Positions 7,335 to 15,180 of a stretch of DNA of 64,000 nucleotides are shown in pieces. The notes beneath the pieces are model-generated. The model was not told where the DNA came from and did no database searches. It saw only the letters and a program-made list of their open reading frames with translations. Made by a program: the position numbers and the translations under genes. Each line of letters begins with the position of its first letter. Position 1 is the first letter of the stretch. This DNA is from Streptomyces sp. CB01881 (lineage in GTDB: Bacteria > Actinomycetota > Actinomycetes > Streptomycetales > Streptomycetaceae): contig NZ_CP026498.1 of assembly GCF_002953255.1 (NCBI RefSeq), positions 7,243,629 to 7,307,628 of the forward strand, read 5' to 3'.

Positions 7335-7563
7335 CCGCCGCCCCGCTCCGGCCCGTCCCGCCCCAGCCCGACCCGCCCTGACCCGGCCCGGAAAGCGACC
7401 CGCAGCGTCAGCACCCCCCCGGCACCCGACCGCGCGCCGGTGCCGGCACCGACCACGGCCGGTACTCCCCGCCCACCACCTGCCGCCGCACCCACCGGTC
7501 GCCTCCCGTCCCCGGACAGTGCGCGGCGCGGGTCCGCCCGACCGGGCCGTTTGCTGCTGCTAG

Positions 7564-7591
7564 CACCGTGCTTGCATTTGCAAGCACGGTG
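7564..7591. promoter_or_regulatory. Large perfect palindrome over the promoter of the XRE gene
   Basis: CACCGTGCTTGCA (7564-7576) and its exact reverse complement (7579-7591) flank TT: 13-base arms, no mismatch. A possible -35 TTGCAT (7573-7578) is inside it, and -10 CAGTCT (7595-7600) lies 6 bases before the start codon at 7607. It is the obvious binding site for a dimeric repressor, most simply the XRE protein itself. Confidence 0.75.
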
Positions 7592-7606
7592 GTGCAGTCT
7601 GTTCGC

Positions 7607-8023
7607 ATGGCCTCATTGAACGTCGGCTCGCTGGGCGAGTACATCCGCGAGCAGCGGCGGAACGCGCAGTACTCGTTGCGGCAGCTGGCCGAGGCCGCCG
7701 GCGTGTCCAACCCGTACCTCAGCCAGATCGAGCGAGGGTTGCGGAAGCCGAGCGCGGAGATCCTCCAGCAGATCGCCAAGGCGCTGCGGATCTCGGCGGA
7801 GACGCTGTACGTCCAGGCCGGGATCCTGGAGGAACGGCGGGGCGAGGGCCTGGAGCTGCGGGCCTCGATCCTGGCCGATCCGCTGATCAACGAGCAGCAG
7901 AAGCAGGCGCTGCTCGCGGTCTACGACGCCTTCCTCAAGGAGAACGCCGCGCGCAAGGACACGGACGCGGTGCCCGACGACCCCGAGGCCGACGGTCCGA
8001 AGACCGCCGGCCCGGCAACCTAG
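7607..8023 (+). CDS. XRE-family regulator (Rv0474-type)
   Basis: The 138-residue protein has an N-terminal helix-turn-helix (residues 6-61: LGEYIREQRRNAQYSLRQLA, then GVSNPYLSQIERGLRKPSAE) and a helical C-terminal tail. It is followed 18 bases later by the HbhA-like gene and then the DUF2516 gene, the same order as Rv0474-Rv0475(hbhA)-Rv0476 in M. tuberculosis. ATG 7607 was chosen over GTG 7568, which lies inside the operator; there is no Shine-Dalgarno, so it is probably leaderless. It likely autoregulates this small operon. Confidence 0.88.
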   Translation: MASLNVGSLGEYIREQRRNAQYSLRQLAEAAGVSNPYLSQIERGLRKPSAEILQQIAKALRISAETLYVQAGILEERRGEGLELRASILADPLINEQQKQALLAVYDAFLKENAARKDTDAVPDDPEADGPKTAGPAT

Positions 8024-8041
8024 ACCACGGGAGGACCGGCC

Positions 8042-8596
8042 ATGCCGATCACGGACGAGATCAAGAAGACCCTGAGCGACCCGACCCCGCTCTACGCCCT
8101 CGCCGGCGCCGGCGACCTCGCCTACGAGAAGCTGCGGGAGGTCCCGGGCAGGGTCGAGGCGCTGGCCTCGGACCGCAAGGGCACGCAGGAGAAGGCCACC
8201 GCCAGGCTCCAGGAGGCGCAGAGCCGGCTGGTGGAGGCGCAGGCGAAGGTCGCGGACACGGTGACCACGCTGCCCGCCGACCTCAAGGTGCTCCAGGACA
8301 AGGCGCAGAGCTTCGCGCTCCAGCAGGTCGGCCGCGCCGTCGAGCTGGCGGTGAAGGCCAAGGAGGCGTACGACGAGCTGGCCGAGCGCGGCAAGGGCGT
8401 CGTCGACCGGGGCCGTCCCGAAGAGGCCGCGCCGGTGACGGCCGAGCCCGCCGCCGTGAAGCCGCTGGAGGCCGAGCCCGAGTCGGTCGACGCCGAGCTG
8501 GTCGAGGACGACGAGCCGACGGCGGAGGCCGCTGCGGAGCCGGCCGGGGAGCCCGCCGCCAAGAAGTCCCCCCGGGCCCGCAAGAGCCCCGAGTAG
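8042..8596 (+). CDS. HbhA-like coiled-coil protein
   Basis: The 184-residue protein is mostly amphipathic helix. PLYALAGAGDLAYEKLREVP at the start matches the N-terminal segment of mycobacterial heparin-binding haemagglutinin HbhA, then a heptad-rich coil (residues 30-115: KATARLQEAQSRLVEAQAKV) and a disordered acidic tail ending KKSPRARKSPE. The long lysine-rich repeat tail that binds heparin in HbhA is absent and replaced by an Ala/Glu/Pro-rich stretch, so adhesion is not implied. Synteny with Rv0474 and Rv0476 supports orthology. The role may be membrane-surface or cell-envelope organisation; unproven. Shine-Dalgarno GGGAGGA precedes the ATG. Confidence 0.8.
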   Translation: MPITDEIKKTLSDPTPLYALAGAGDLAYEKLREVPGRVEALASDRKGTQEKATARLQEAQSRLVEAQAKVADTVTTLPADLKVLQDKAQSFALQQVGRAVELAVKAKEAYDELAERGKGVVDRGRPEEAAPVTAEPAAVKPLEAEPESVDAELVEDDEPTAEAAAEPAGEPAAKKSPRARKSPE

Positions 8597-8790
8597 CCCG
8601 GCCGGGTGGTCCCGGACGGGCGGCCGGCGGGCGGCCCGCGGGACGCCGGGGACGGCCGTGGTCCGGTTGAGCCCGGGCCGTCCGGGGCACATCTGGTGAC
8701 CCCGGGACGTTGACACCGTGGCGGGCCGGTCGCCGTGCCACGATGAGTGGCGGCCGGGACGCCGGAGCCGAGACGCAAGAGGAGAGCGCG

Positions 8791-9144
8791 ATGGGCGGAG
8801 TGGCTCAGATCCTGGTCCTGGACTATCTGAACCCGTTCTGGTGGCTGGCCGTCGCCATCCTGGGCTTCAAGCTGTTCGCCCTGGTCGACGCGGCCGTCCG
8901 CCCGGAGGACGCGTACCGGGCCGCCGACAAGAAGACCAAGGGGTTCTGGGTGGCGGTCCTGGGGGTCGCGTTCGGGCTGGACCTGCTGTTCGGGGCGAAG
9001 TTCCTGACCAGCTTCCTCACCCTGGGGGGCCTCGTCGCGGCGATCGTCTACATGGTCGACGTGCGCCCGGCGATCCGGGAGCTGACCGGCCGGGGCGGCG
9101 ACCGGGACGACCGGCGCAACATGGGCCCGTACGGCCCCTGGTAG
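8791..9144 (+). CDS. DUF2516-family small membrane protein (Rv0476-type)
   Basis: The 117-residue protein has about three membrane segments (PFWWLAVAILGFKLFALVDA; FWVAVLGVAFGLDLLFGA; FLTLGGLVAAIVYMVDVRPA) and a charged C-terminus (GGDRDDRRNMGPYGPW). The family is DUF2516, function unknown. ATG 8791 follows AGAGGAGAG by 6-8 bases; the ATG at 8743 would add a charged leader and lacks a site. Third gene of the XRE-HbhA-DUF2516 trio, though 195 bases separate it from the HbhA-like gene, so it may have its own promoter. Confidence 0.82.
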   Translation: MGGVAQILVLDYLNPFWWLAVAILGFKLFALVDAAVRPEDAYRAADKKTKGFWVAVLGVAFGLDLLFGAKFLTSFLTLGGLVAAIVYMVDVRPAIRELTGRGGDRDDRRNMGPYGPW

Positions 9145-9172
9145 ACGACGGGCAGGACGCGGGTGGAACGGA

Positions 9173-9214
9173 GAGAGCCCCGGCGCGCGGATGGATTTCC
9201 GCGCCGGGGCTCTC
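9173..9214. terminator. Bidirectional hairpin terminator
   Basis: Perfect 15-base stem (9173-9187 with 9200-9214), 12-base loop, between the convergent DUF2516 and PP2C genes. Confidence 0.8.
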
Positions 9215-9219
9215 CGCGT

Positions 9220-9272
9220 TCGTCGTACCGGGGCCGCTCCGTTCGTCGTACCGGGACCTGCTCCGTTCGTCG
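9220..9272. repeat. Short tandem repeat, CGTTCGTCGTACCGGG units
   Basis: CGTTCGTCGTACCGGG occurs twice about 24 bases apart, with a third partial copy (CGTTCGTCG), in the gap between the terminator and the PP2C stop codon. No function is apparent. Confidence 0.7.
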
Positions 9273-9281
9273 CGACCGTGC

Positions 9282-10751
9282 TCAGCCCAGGATGAGCTGC
9301 ACCGGATTGCGCTCCAGCAGCAGCACGGCGACGTCGTCCGTCAGCGCACCGCCGTTCAGCTCCTCGACCTCGGCGATCGCGCTGTCCACCAGGCGGCCCC
9401 TGGTCAGCCCGGCGGACTGGTGGTCGCCGATGAGGTCCGCCAGCCCGTCCTGGCCGAGGCGGCGCGACCCGGCCCCGACCCGGCCCTCGATCAGGCCGTC
9501 GGTGTAGAGCAGCAGCCGCCAGCCGGCCGGGAGCTCGACGCGGTGCGACGGCCAGACGGCCTGGCCGTCGTCGCAGGGCAGCAGGCCGAGCGCGGGGCCG
9601 GCGAGGTCGGCGGGCAGCATCACCGGTCTGTGGTCGGTACCGAGCAGCAGCGGCGAGGGGTGTCCGGCGAGGTAGAGCCGGGCGTGTTCGACGGCGCCGA
9701 GCGAGTCGAGCCGGCCGGCGGCGTCGCCGGGCTCGATGACGAGCATGCAGAGCGTCGCGAAGATCTCGTCGCTGCGCCGCTCGTGCTCCAGGACGTGCTG
9801 AAGGGTGGTCAGCAGGGCCTCGCCGGTGAGGCCGGCGAAGACGAGGGTCCGCCACGCTATACGGAGCGCCACGCCGAGGGCGGCCTCATCCGGGCCGTGG
9901 CCGCAGACGTCGCCGATCACGACGTGGACGGTGCCGTCATCGGTGCGCACCGCGTCGTAGAAGTCGCCGCCGAGCAGGGCGCGGCGGCGGCCGGGGCGGT
10001 AGCGCCGGGTGAACGAGAGCCCGGCGCCGTCCAGCAGCGGGGTGGGCAGCAGGTGGCGCTGGAGCCGTGCGTTCTCCTGGCCGCGCAGCTCGGCCTCGAC
10101 CAGCCGGCGCTGGGACTCGTCGGCGCGCTTGCGCTCGACGGCGTACCGCAGGGCGCGGGCGAGCAGCGGACCGTCCGTCTCGTTCTTGATCAGGAAGTCC
10201 TGCGCGCCGGCGGCCACCGCGGCGGCGCCCAGCTCGGCGCCGGCGGCGTCGGTGAGCACCACGACGGCGGTGTGCGGGGCCCGGCGGAGCAGCTCGTGCA
10301 GGCCCTCCAAGCCGTCCGAGGCGTCCGAGGGGTGCGGCAGGTCGGCGGGGGCCGCGAGGTCGAGCAGGACGCAGCTGAAGTCGGTGCCGCGGGTACGGCC
10401 GCGCCGGGGCGAGGCCGGGGCCAGCAGCTCGGCGGCCTGGTCCAGCCCGCGGGCCCAGTGGATCTCGATCGGGGCGCCGCTGTCCGCCACCGCGGCCTTG
10501 AGCAGCTGGGCGTCGGAGGCGTCGTCCTCGATCACCAGCAGCCGGAGCAGGCCGGCCTGGAGCGTGGCGGGCGACGGCCGGGAGGCGCCGACGGCGGCGT
10601 CCGACCGGGGGTGAGGTATCGGGGGAGGCGCCGTGGCCGGGCCTGCCGACTGGTCGGCGGACAGGTTGCGGGCACGGCCGGAGCGGGCACCGTCGAGGGT
10701 GCCCGGCAGGTCGGCGGCACCAGGTGCCCGCCCGTCTCCCGTTGCGGGCAT
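9282..10751 (-). CDS. Receiver-domain PP2C (SpoIIE-type) phosphatase
   Basis: The 489-residue protein has a disordered leader, a response-regulator receiver domain (about 69-205; acidic pocket VIEDDASD, phospho-acceptor in CVLLDLAAP near 131, conserved Lys in DFLIKN) and a C-terminal PPM/SpoIIE phosphatase (about 255-489) with the metal-binding GGDFYD, GDVCGHG, YTDGLIE and LTDDVAVLLLE motifs. It should dephosphorylate a Ser/Thr-phosphorylated protein, typically an anti-anti-sigma factor, when switched by a histidine kinase. No kinase, anti-sigma or STAS gene is nearby, so partners are elsewhere. ATG 10751 has GGGAGG 8 bases upstream; the longer upstream reading frame lacks a site. Confidence 0.88.
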   Translation of the reverse strand: MPATGDGRAPGAADLPGTLDGARSGRARNLSADQSAGPATAPPPIPHPRSDAAVGASRPSPATLQAGLLRLLVIEDDASDAQLLKAAVADSGAPIEIHWARGLDQAAELLAPASPRRGRTRGTDFSCVLLDLAAPADLPHPSDASDGLEGLHELLRRAPHTAVVVLTDAAGAELGAAAVAAGAQDFLIKNETDGPLLARALRYAVERKRADESQRRLVEAELRGQENARLQRHLLPTPLLDGAGLSFTRRYRPGRRRALLGGDFYDAVRTDDGTVHVVIGDVCGHGPDEAALGVALRIAWRTLVFAGLTGEALLTTLQHVLEHERRSDEIFATLCMLVIEPGDAAGRLDSLGAVEHARLYLAGHPSPLLLGTDHRPVMLPADLAGPALGLLPCDDGQAVWPSHRVELPAGWRLLLYTDGLIEGRVGAGSRRLGQDGLADLIGDHQSAGLTRGRLVDSAIAEVEELNGGALTDDVAVLLLERNPVQLILG

Positions 10752-10984
10752 CGGCTGATCCTCCCTTTCCCCGAGTGCGTAACGGTCGGCGTCCGTCCGC
10801 AGTGCCCGCCTGGCACCCTGCGTCGGGGAACGTCTCGCGACCATAACGCGATCTCCGGGGAACTCTCTGGCCGACGGGCGGCGTTGTGGCTGGCGCCACG
10901 CCGGCGGCGGTGTGGTGAACGGAACACGGCGACGAGCAGGGCCCGTCCGGCAGGCGTCGGAGCGGTCCCGGAAGGACGGACACG

Positions 10985-11542
10985 GTGGTGACACGGATCA
11001 CCCTGATCGAGGGTGACATCACGGAACAGCAGGTGGACGCGGTGGTGAACGCCGCCAACTCCTCCCTGCTCGGCGGCGGCGGTGTGGACGGTGCGATCCA
11101 CCGCAGGGGCGGGCCGCAGATTCTGGAGGAGTGCCGCAGGCTCAGGGCCTCGCACTGGGGCCGGGGTCTGCCCACCGGGCAGGCGGTGGCGACCACGGCA
11201 GGGCGGCTGCCGGCCCGCTGGGTGGTGCACACCGTGGGGCCGGTCTACCTGGAGGAGGAGTACGACGTGCGGGCGGAGCAACTGGCCTCCTGCTATCGCG
11301 AGTCGCTCCGGGTGGCGGCGGAGCTGGGTGCGCGCACGGTGGCCTTCCCGGCGGTGTCGGCCGGGGTGTTCGGGTGGCCGCTGGAGGACGCGGCCAGGAT
11401 CGCGCTCGGCACCGTCGCGGCCGAGGTGCCGGGAGTGGCGCGTGAGCTGGAGGAGGTGCGGTTCGTGCTGTTCGGGGTCGAGGCGTACGGGATGTTCGAA
11501 CAGGTGTGGCGGGCGATGGCGTCGGAGGGGCCGGGGGAGTAG
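10985..11542 (+). CDS. Macrodomain O-acetyl-ADP-ribose deacetylase (YmdB/MacroD type)
   Basis: This 185-residue macrodomain has the MacroD signatures: GDITEQQVDAVVNAANSSLL (Asn of NAAN), GGGGVDGAIHRRGG and FPAVSAGVFGWP. Family members hydrolyse O-acetyl-ADP-ribose and remove ADP-ribose from acidic residues. GTG 10985 is immediately followed by a second in-frame GTG; AAGGACGGA lies just upstream. It is divergent from the PP2C phosphatase gene. It belongs to a different macrodomain class from the protein at 2166-2645, so it is not a recent duplicate. Confidence 0.9.
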   Translation: MVTRITLIEGDITEQQVDAVVNAANSSLLGGGGVDGAIHRRGGPQILEECRRLRASHWGRGLPTGQAVATTAGRLPARWVVHTVGPVYLEEEYDVRAEQLASCYRESLRVAAELGARTVAFPAVSAGVFGWPLEDAARIALGTVAAEVPGVARELEEVRFVLFGVEAYGMFEQVWRAMASEGPGE

Positions 11543-11610
11543 GGGCTGGAGGAGTTGGAGGGACTTCGAGGGACTTCGAGGGACTTCGAGGGGCTGCGAG
11601 GGACTGAGAG
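11541..11610. repeat. 10-base tandem repeat array
   Basis: GGACTTCGAG is repeated exactly three times (11561-11590), flanked on both sides by degenerate 10-base units (AGGGGCTGGA, GGAGTTGGAG, GGGCTGCGAG, GGACTGAGAG). It starts at the stop codon of the macrodomain gene. The rest of the gap to 11809 holds an ACTCG-TT-CGAGT palindrome (11675-11686) and no convincing gene. Confidence 0.85.
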
Positions 11611-11809
11611 GGGCGTAGGCCGGGTGCCCCCATGGTGGCGTGACCGGGCGTCAACACGCCAGAGATATTCGATAACTCGTTCGAGTGAATCCCCGGGCTC
11701 GCTCAGCAGCGCGGCAGCACTGTTCCGGCAGGGCATGGCAGGGCAGGGGGAGGGCAACCGGCAGGGGACGGCGCGCGAGGCGGCAGGCAGGGCGGCGGCC
11801 GCCAGGTGA

Positions 11810-12640
11810 CTACGGGGCGAGCGCCGTCCAGGGAACGGTGACCTCGCCCTGCCGCCACCGCCCGCGTGCGTCCACCAGCGGCCAGTTGCCCGCCAGCGCC
11901 GTGCAGGCGGCCACCCAGCGCTGCCGGGCCCCGAACGCCCCGTAGGGCGCCGCCGCCGCCCAGGCGCGGTCGAAGTCGGCGAGGAAGGCGTGCACCGGCC
12001 GGCCCGGCACGTTGTGGTGGATCAGCGCCTTGGGCAGCCGCTCGGCCAGGTCGGACGGCTGCCCGAGGCCGCCGAGCCGGGCCGCGAAGGTCACCGTCCG
12101 CGGGCCCTCCGGCCCGAGCGCGACCCAGACGTGCCGGCGCCCGATCTCGTCACAGGTCCCCTCCACCAGCAGCCCGTCCGGCGCCAGCCGGGAGCAGAGC
12201 CGCTCCCAGACGCCGGCCACCGCCGACTCCTCGTACTGCCGCAGCACGTTGGCGGCCCGGATCAGCTGGGCGGGCGCACCGCCGTCCAGCGGCACCTCGA
12301 AGCCGCCGCGCCGGAAGGTGAGCAGCGGCGCCACGGCGTACGGCAGCGCCGCGGTGACCCGCTCCGGCTCGATCTCGATCCCCACCACCCGGACGTCCGG
12401 GCGGACCTCCCGCAGCCGCCCGGACAGCTCGACCGCCGTCCAGGGGGCGGCGCCGTACCCGAGGTCGACGGCGACCGGCGGCCGGCCGACGGAGCGCAGC
12501 GCGGGGCCGAGCGTGTGGGCGATCCAGCGGTCCATCCGCCGCAGCCGGTTGGTGTTGGTGGTCCCGCGGGTGACGGTCCCCACCGGCCGCCCCGCCCGCC
12601 CGCGGGCAGGCGCGGTCACGGAGTCGAAGGAGGCGGCCAT
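11810..12640 (-). CDS. Class I SAM-dependent methyltransferase-like protein
   Basis: The 276-residue protein has a Rossmann-type SAM-binding core: AVDLGYGAAPWTAVELSGRL (motif I), then VRVVGIEIEPERV (motif II, acidic residue), and APDGLLVEGTCDEIGRR further on. It is next to and divergent from mshA, a neighbourhood conserved in streptomycetes. Substrate unknown. ATG 12640 was chosen because TACGCT lies 7 bases before it (leaderless pattern) and upstream sequence in frame is low-complexity. Confidence 0.8.
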   Translation of the reverse strand: MAASFDSVTAPARGRAGRPVGTVTRGTTNTNRLRRMDRWIAHTLGPALRSVGRPPVAVDLGYGAAPWTAVELSGRLREVRPDVRVVGIEIEPERVTAALPYAVAPLLTFRRGGFEVPLDGGAPAQLIRAANVLRQYEESAVAGVWERLCSRLAPDGLLVEGTCDEIGRRHVWVALGPEGPRTVTFAARLGGLGQPSDLAERLPKALIHHNVPGRPVHAFLADFDRAWAAAAPYGAFGARQRWVAACTALAGNWPLVDARGRWRQGEVTVPWTALAP

Positions 12641-12879
12641 GCCCAGAAGCGTACGCGGCCGCCCCCGGGCCCCCTTCCGCCCGCCCCGGGCGAACCCGCG
12701 CGCCGCCCCCGCGCCCCGCCCCGCCGAACTGCGCCCCGCCCCGCCAGGCCGCGCTCCGTCACGTCGCACCGTGCTCCGCCCCGCCCCGCCCCGCCAGGCC
12801 GCGGCCCGCCCCGCTCCGGCGTGCCCGCGGCCGGGCGCCGCCGCCCGTCCGCCTCGTGCGCCATCTCATGTGCCGGGAC
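12641..12879. other. Intergenic region, GC-rich with CCGCCCCG-type repeats
   Basis: Between the methyltransferase and mshA. It contains two similar blocks (CCGCCCCGCCAGGCCGCG, near 12738 and 12788) and runs of CCCCG. No gene is supported. The part nearest mshA carries the SigR-type promoter listed next; the leader from 12909 to 13086 contains CAGCAGGCAG repeats. Confidence 0.6.
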
Positions 12880-12908
12880 GGGAATGCCCGTCGGTGACCT
12901 CGTGGTTG
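12880..12908 (+). promoter_or_regulatory. SigR-type promoter of mshA
   Basis: GGGAAT (12880-12885), 19 bases, then GTTG (12905-12908) fits the SigR thiol-stress consensus GGGAAT-N18/19-GTT. mshA is a reported SigR target in Streptomyces coelicolor, which supports the assignment. The transcript would have a leader of about 170 bases. Confidence 0.72.
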
Positions 12909-13086
12909 GCACACTGGTGGTGATGTGTGCCCGGACGGGGCAGCTCACCGGCGCGCCGCCACCGCGACGCGGCGGTGCGGCGTGGGCGGAAGCGCACACA
13001 CCGCACAGCAGGCAGCGCAGCAGGCAGGGCTGCGGGAGACAGAGCAGGGCTGCAGAGGCGGGCAGCACAGAGGAGGCTTCAGCCAG

Positions 13087-14463
13087 GTGATGCAGAACCC
13101 CGTCCGTTCGGTACGCCGTGCCCAGCCGACCCCGCCCGTGCGGGGCCGGCTCCAGTCGCTGGTCACGGGTGGCCGGCGCCGCCCGCGCCGGATAGCCATG
13201 CTCTCCGTCCACACCTCCCCGCTGCACCAGCCCGGCACCGGGGACGCCGGCGGCATGAACGTCTACATCGTGGAGCTGGCCAAGCGGCTCGCCGCGCTGG
13301 ACATCGAGGTCGAGGTCTTCACCCGGGCGATCTGCTCGGACGACGCGCCCACCGTCGAGCTGGCCCCGGGCGTCCTGGTCCGGCACGTCACCGCCGGTCC
13401 GTACGAGGGGCTGGTCAAGGAGGACCTGCCGGCCCAGCTCTGCGCCTTCACCCACGGCGTGCTCCGGACGGAGGCCGGCCACCGGCCCGGCCACTACGAC
13501 CTGGTCCACTCGCACTACTGGCTCTCCGGCCAGGTCGGCTGGCTGGCCGCCCAGCGCTGGGGCGTGCCGCTGGTGCACACCATGCACACCATGGCGAAGG
13601 TGAAGAACGCCGCGCTGGCCGAGGGGGACACCCCCGAACCGGCCGCCCGCGTGATCGGCGAGACGCAGGTGGTCGAGGCCGCCGACCGGCTGATCGCCAA
13701 CACCACCGAGGAGGCCGCCGAGCTGGCCCTGCACTACGCGGCCCGCCCCGACCAGCTGGCCGTCGTCCATCCGGGCGTCAACCTGGACGTCTTCCGCCCC
13801 GGGGGCCCGGAGGCGCGTGCCGCCGCGCGCGCCCGGCTCGGCCTGCCGCAGGACGCCGCGGTGCTGCTCTTCGCGGGCCGGATACAGCCGCTGAAGGCAC
13901 CGGACGTGCTGCTCCGCGCGGTCGCGGCGCTGCTGGAGCGGCGGCCGCAGCTGCGCGAGCGGCTGGTGGTGCCGGTGGTCGGCGGCCCGTCCGGCACCGG
14001 GCTGGCCAAGCCGGAGAGCCTGCACAAGCTCGCCGCCCAGCTGGGCATCTGCGACGTGGTCCGGTTCCACCCGCCGGTCGGCCAGGCGCTGCTCGCCGAG
14101 TGGTACCGAGCGGCGACGGCGCTGGTGATGCCCTCGTACAGCGAGTCCTTCGGGCTGGTCGCGCTGGAGGCGCAGGCCTGCGGCACGCCGGTCGTGGCGG
14201 CCGCGGTCGGCGGCCTGCCGGTCGCGGTCCGGGACGGCGTGACCGGCACGCTGGTCCGCGGCCACGACCCGCAGGCCTGGGCCCACGCGCTGGAGCCGTA
14301 CGTCACGGAGCCGGGCCTGCTCGCCCGGCAGGGGGCGGCGGCGGCCCGGCACGCGGCCGCCTTCGGCTGGGACACGGCCGCGGCGACCACCGCCGAGGTG
14401 TACGCCGGCAGCCTGTCCCGCCCGGCCGGCCGCCTCGGGGGCTCCCGCCTCCGCCTGGCCTGA
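13087..14463 (+). CDS. mshA: D-inositol-3-phosphate glycosyltransferase MshA (mycothiol synthesis)
   Basis: MshA transfers GlcNAc from UDP-GlcNAc to 1L-myo-inositol-1-phosphate, the first committed step of mycothiol synthesis. The 458-residue protein has a basic leader then a GT-B, GT4-family fold: HTSPLHQPGTGDAGGMNVY (inositol-phosphate and nucleotide loop), LVHSHYWLSG, VVGGPSGTGL and PSYSESFGLVALEAQACG (the E-x7-E donor site). GTG 13087 lies 10 bases after AGGAGG and is followed directly by an ATG at 13090; either may be used. The SigR-type promoter upstream links its expression to thiol oxidation. The neighbouring YbjN-like and gpm genes match the mycobacterial order. Confidence 0.95.
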   Translation: MMQNPVRSVRRAQPTPPVRGRLQSLVTGGRRRPRRIAMLSVHTSPLHQPGTGDAGGMNVYIVELAKRLAALDIEVEVFTRAICSDDAPTVELAPGVLVRHVTAGPYEGLVKEDLPAQLCAFTHGVLRTEAGHRPGHYDLVHSHYWLSGQVGWLAAQRWGVPLVHTMHTMAKVKNAALAEGDTPEPAARVIGETQVVEAADRLIANTTEEAAELALHYAARPDQLAVVHPGVNLDVFRPGGPEARAAARARLGLPQDAAVLLFAGRIQPLKAPDVLLRAVAALLERRPQLRERLVVPVVGGPSGTGLAKPESLHKLAAQLGICDVVRFHPPVGQALLAEWYRAATALVMPSYSESFGLVALEAQACGTPVVAAAVGGLPVAVRDGVTGTLVRGHDPQAWAHALEPYVTEPGLLARQGAAAARHAAAFGWDTAAATTAEVYAGSLSRPAGRLGGSRLRLA

Positions 14464-14588
14464 GCATGCCGACGGGCCCGGGCACGCGGCTTCGCCTGGG
14501 CACGCCGGTGGGCGCGGCGTCGGTGGCGCCCCGGCCCCAGGGGTGCTGCTGCTGCGCGCCATGGGTACCGCCGAGTAACGTCACTCCC

Positions 14589-15119
14589 ATGGCAATCCGC
14601 ACCAAGGACGAGGCCCTGACCCTCCTGCGCGCCGCCCTGGACGACGCCGGGGTGGCCTGGGAGCCCGCCGCCGCCGACCCGTACACGCTGGTGGCGACCC
14701 TCCCGGGCACCCGGAAGCTGAGCACCACCTGCGCGCTCCGGGCCGGCGACCACACCCTCTCGGTGAACGCCTTCGTGATCCGCCGCCCGGACGAGAACCA
14801 CGAGGCCGTCTACCGGTGGCTGCTGGAGCGCAACACCCGGCTGTACGGCGTCGCCTACGCGATCGACGCGCTCGGCGACGTCTACCTGTCGGGCCGGCTG
14901 CCGCTGGAGGCGCTCACCCCGGACGCCGTCGACCGGCTGCTCGGGACGGTGCTGGACAACGCCGACGAGCCGTTCAACACCCTGCTGGAGTTGGGCTTCG
15001 CCTCCGCGATCCGGCGTGAGTGGGAGTGGCGGACCAAGCGCGGGGAGTCCACCCGCAACCTGGCCGTCTTCGCCCACCTCGCGGGCCCGGCCGACGGGCC
15101 CGAGGCCCCCGCCGGATAG
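14589..15119 (+). CDS. YbjN-domain protein (Rv0487-type)
   Basis: The 176-residue soluble protein resembles the YbjN/type III secretion-chaperone-like fold. LRAGDHTLSVNAFVIRRPDE and YRWLLERNTRLYGVAYAIDA are the conserved core, with EWEWRTKRGESTRNLAVF near the end. Function unknown. It lies between mshA and gpm as Rv0487 does. TAACGT (14576-14581) 7 bases before the ATG, with no Shine-Dalgarno, suggests a leaderless message. Confidence 0.82.
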   Translation: MAIRTKDEALTLLRAALDDAGVAWEPAAADPYTLVATLPGTRKLSTTCALRAGDHTLSVNAFVIRRPDENHEAVYRWLLERNTRLYGVAYAIDALGDVYLSGRLPLEALTPDAVDRLLGTVLDNADEPFNTLLELGFASAIRREWEWRTKRGESTRNLAVFAHLAGPADGPEAPAG

Positions 15120-15180
15120 CCCGCGCCGGACGGCCCGCGCCGGACGGGCCCGACCAGCGGCCCCGTCGAGCGGTCCCGGT

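Noticed and set aside
11555..11809. 84-codon plus-strand frame after the second macrodomain gene
   Set aside because: It translates the 10-base repeat and has no recognisable domain or consistent codon pattern.
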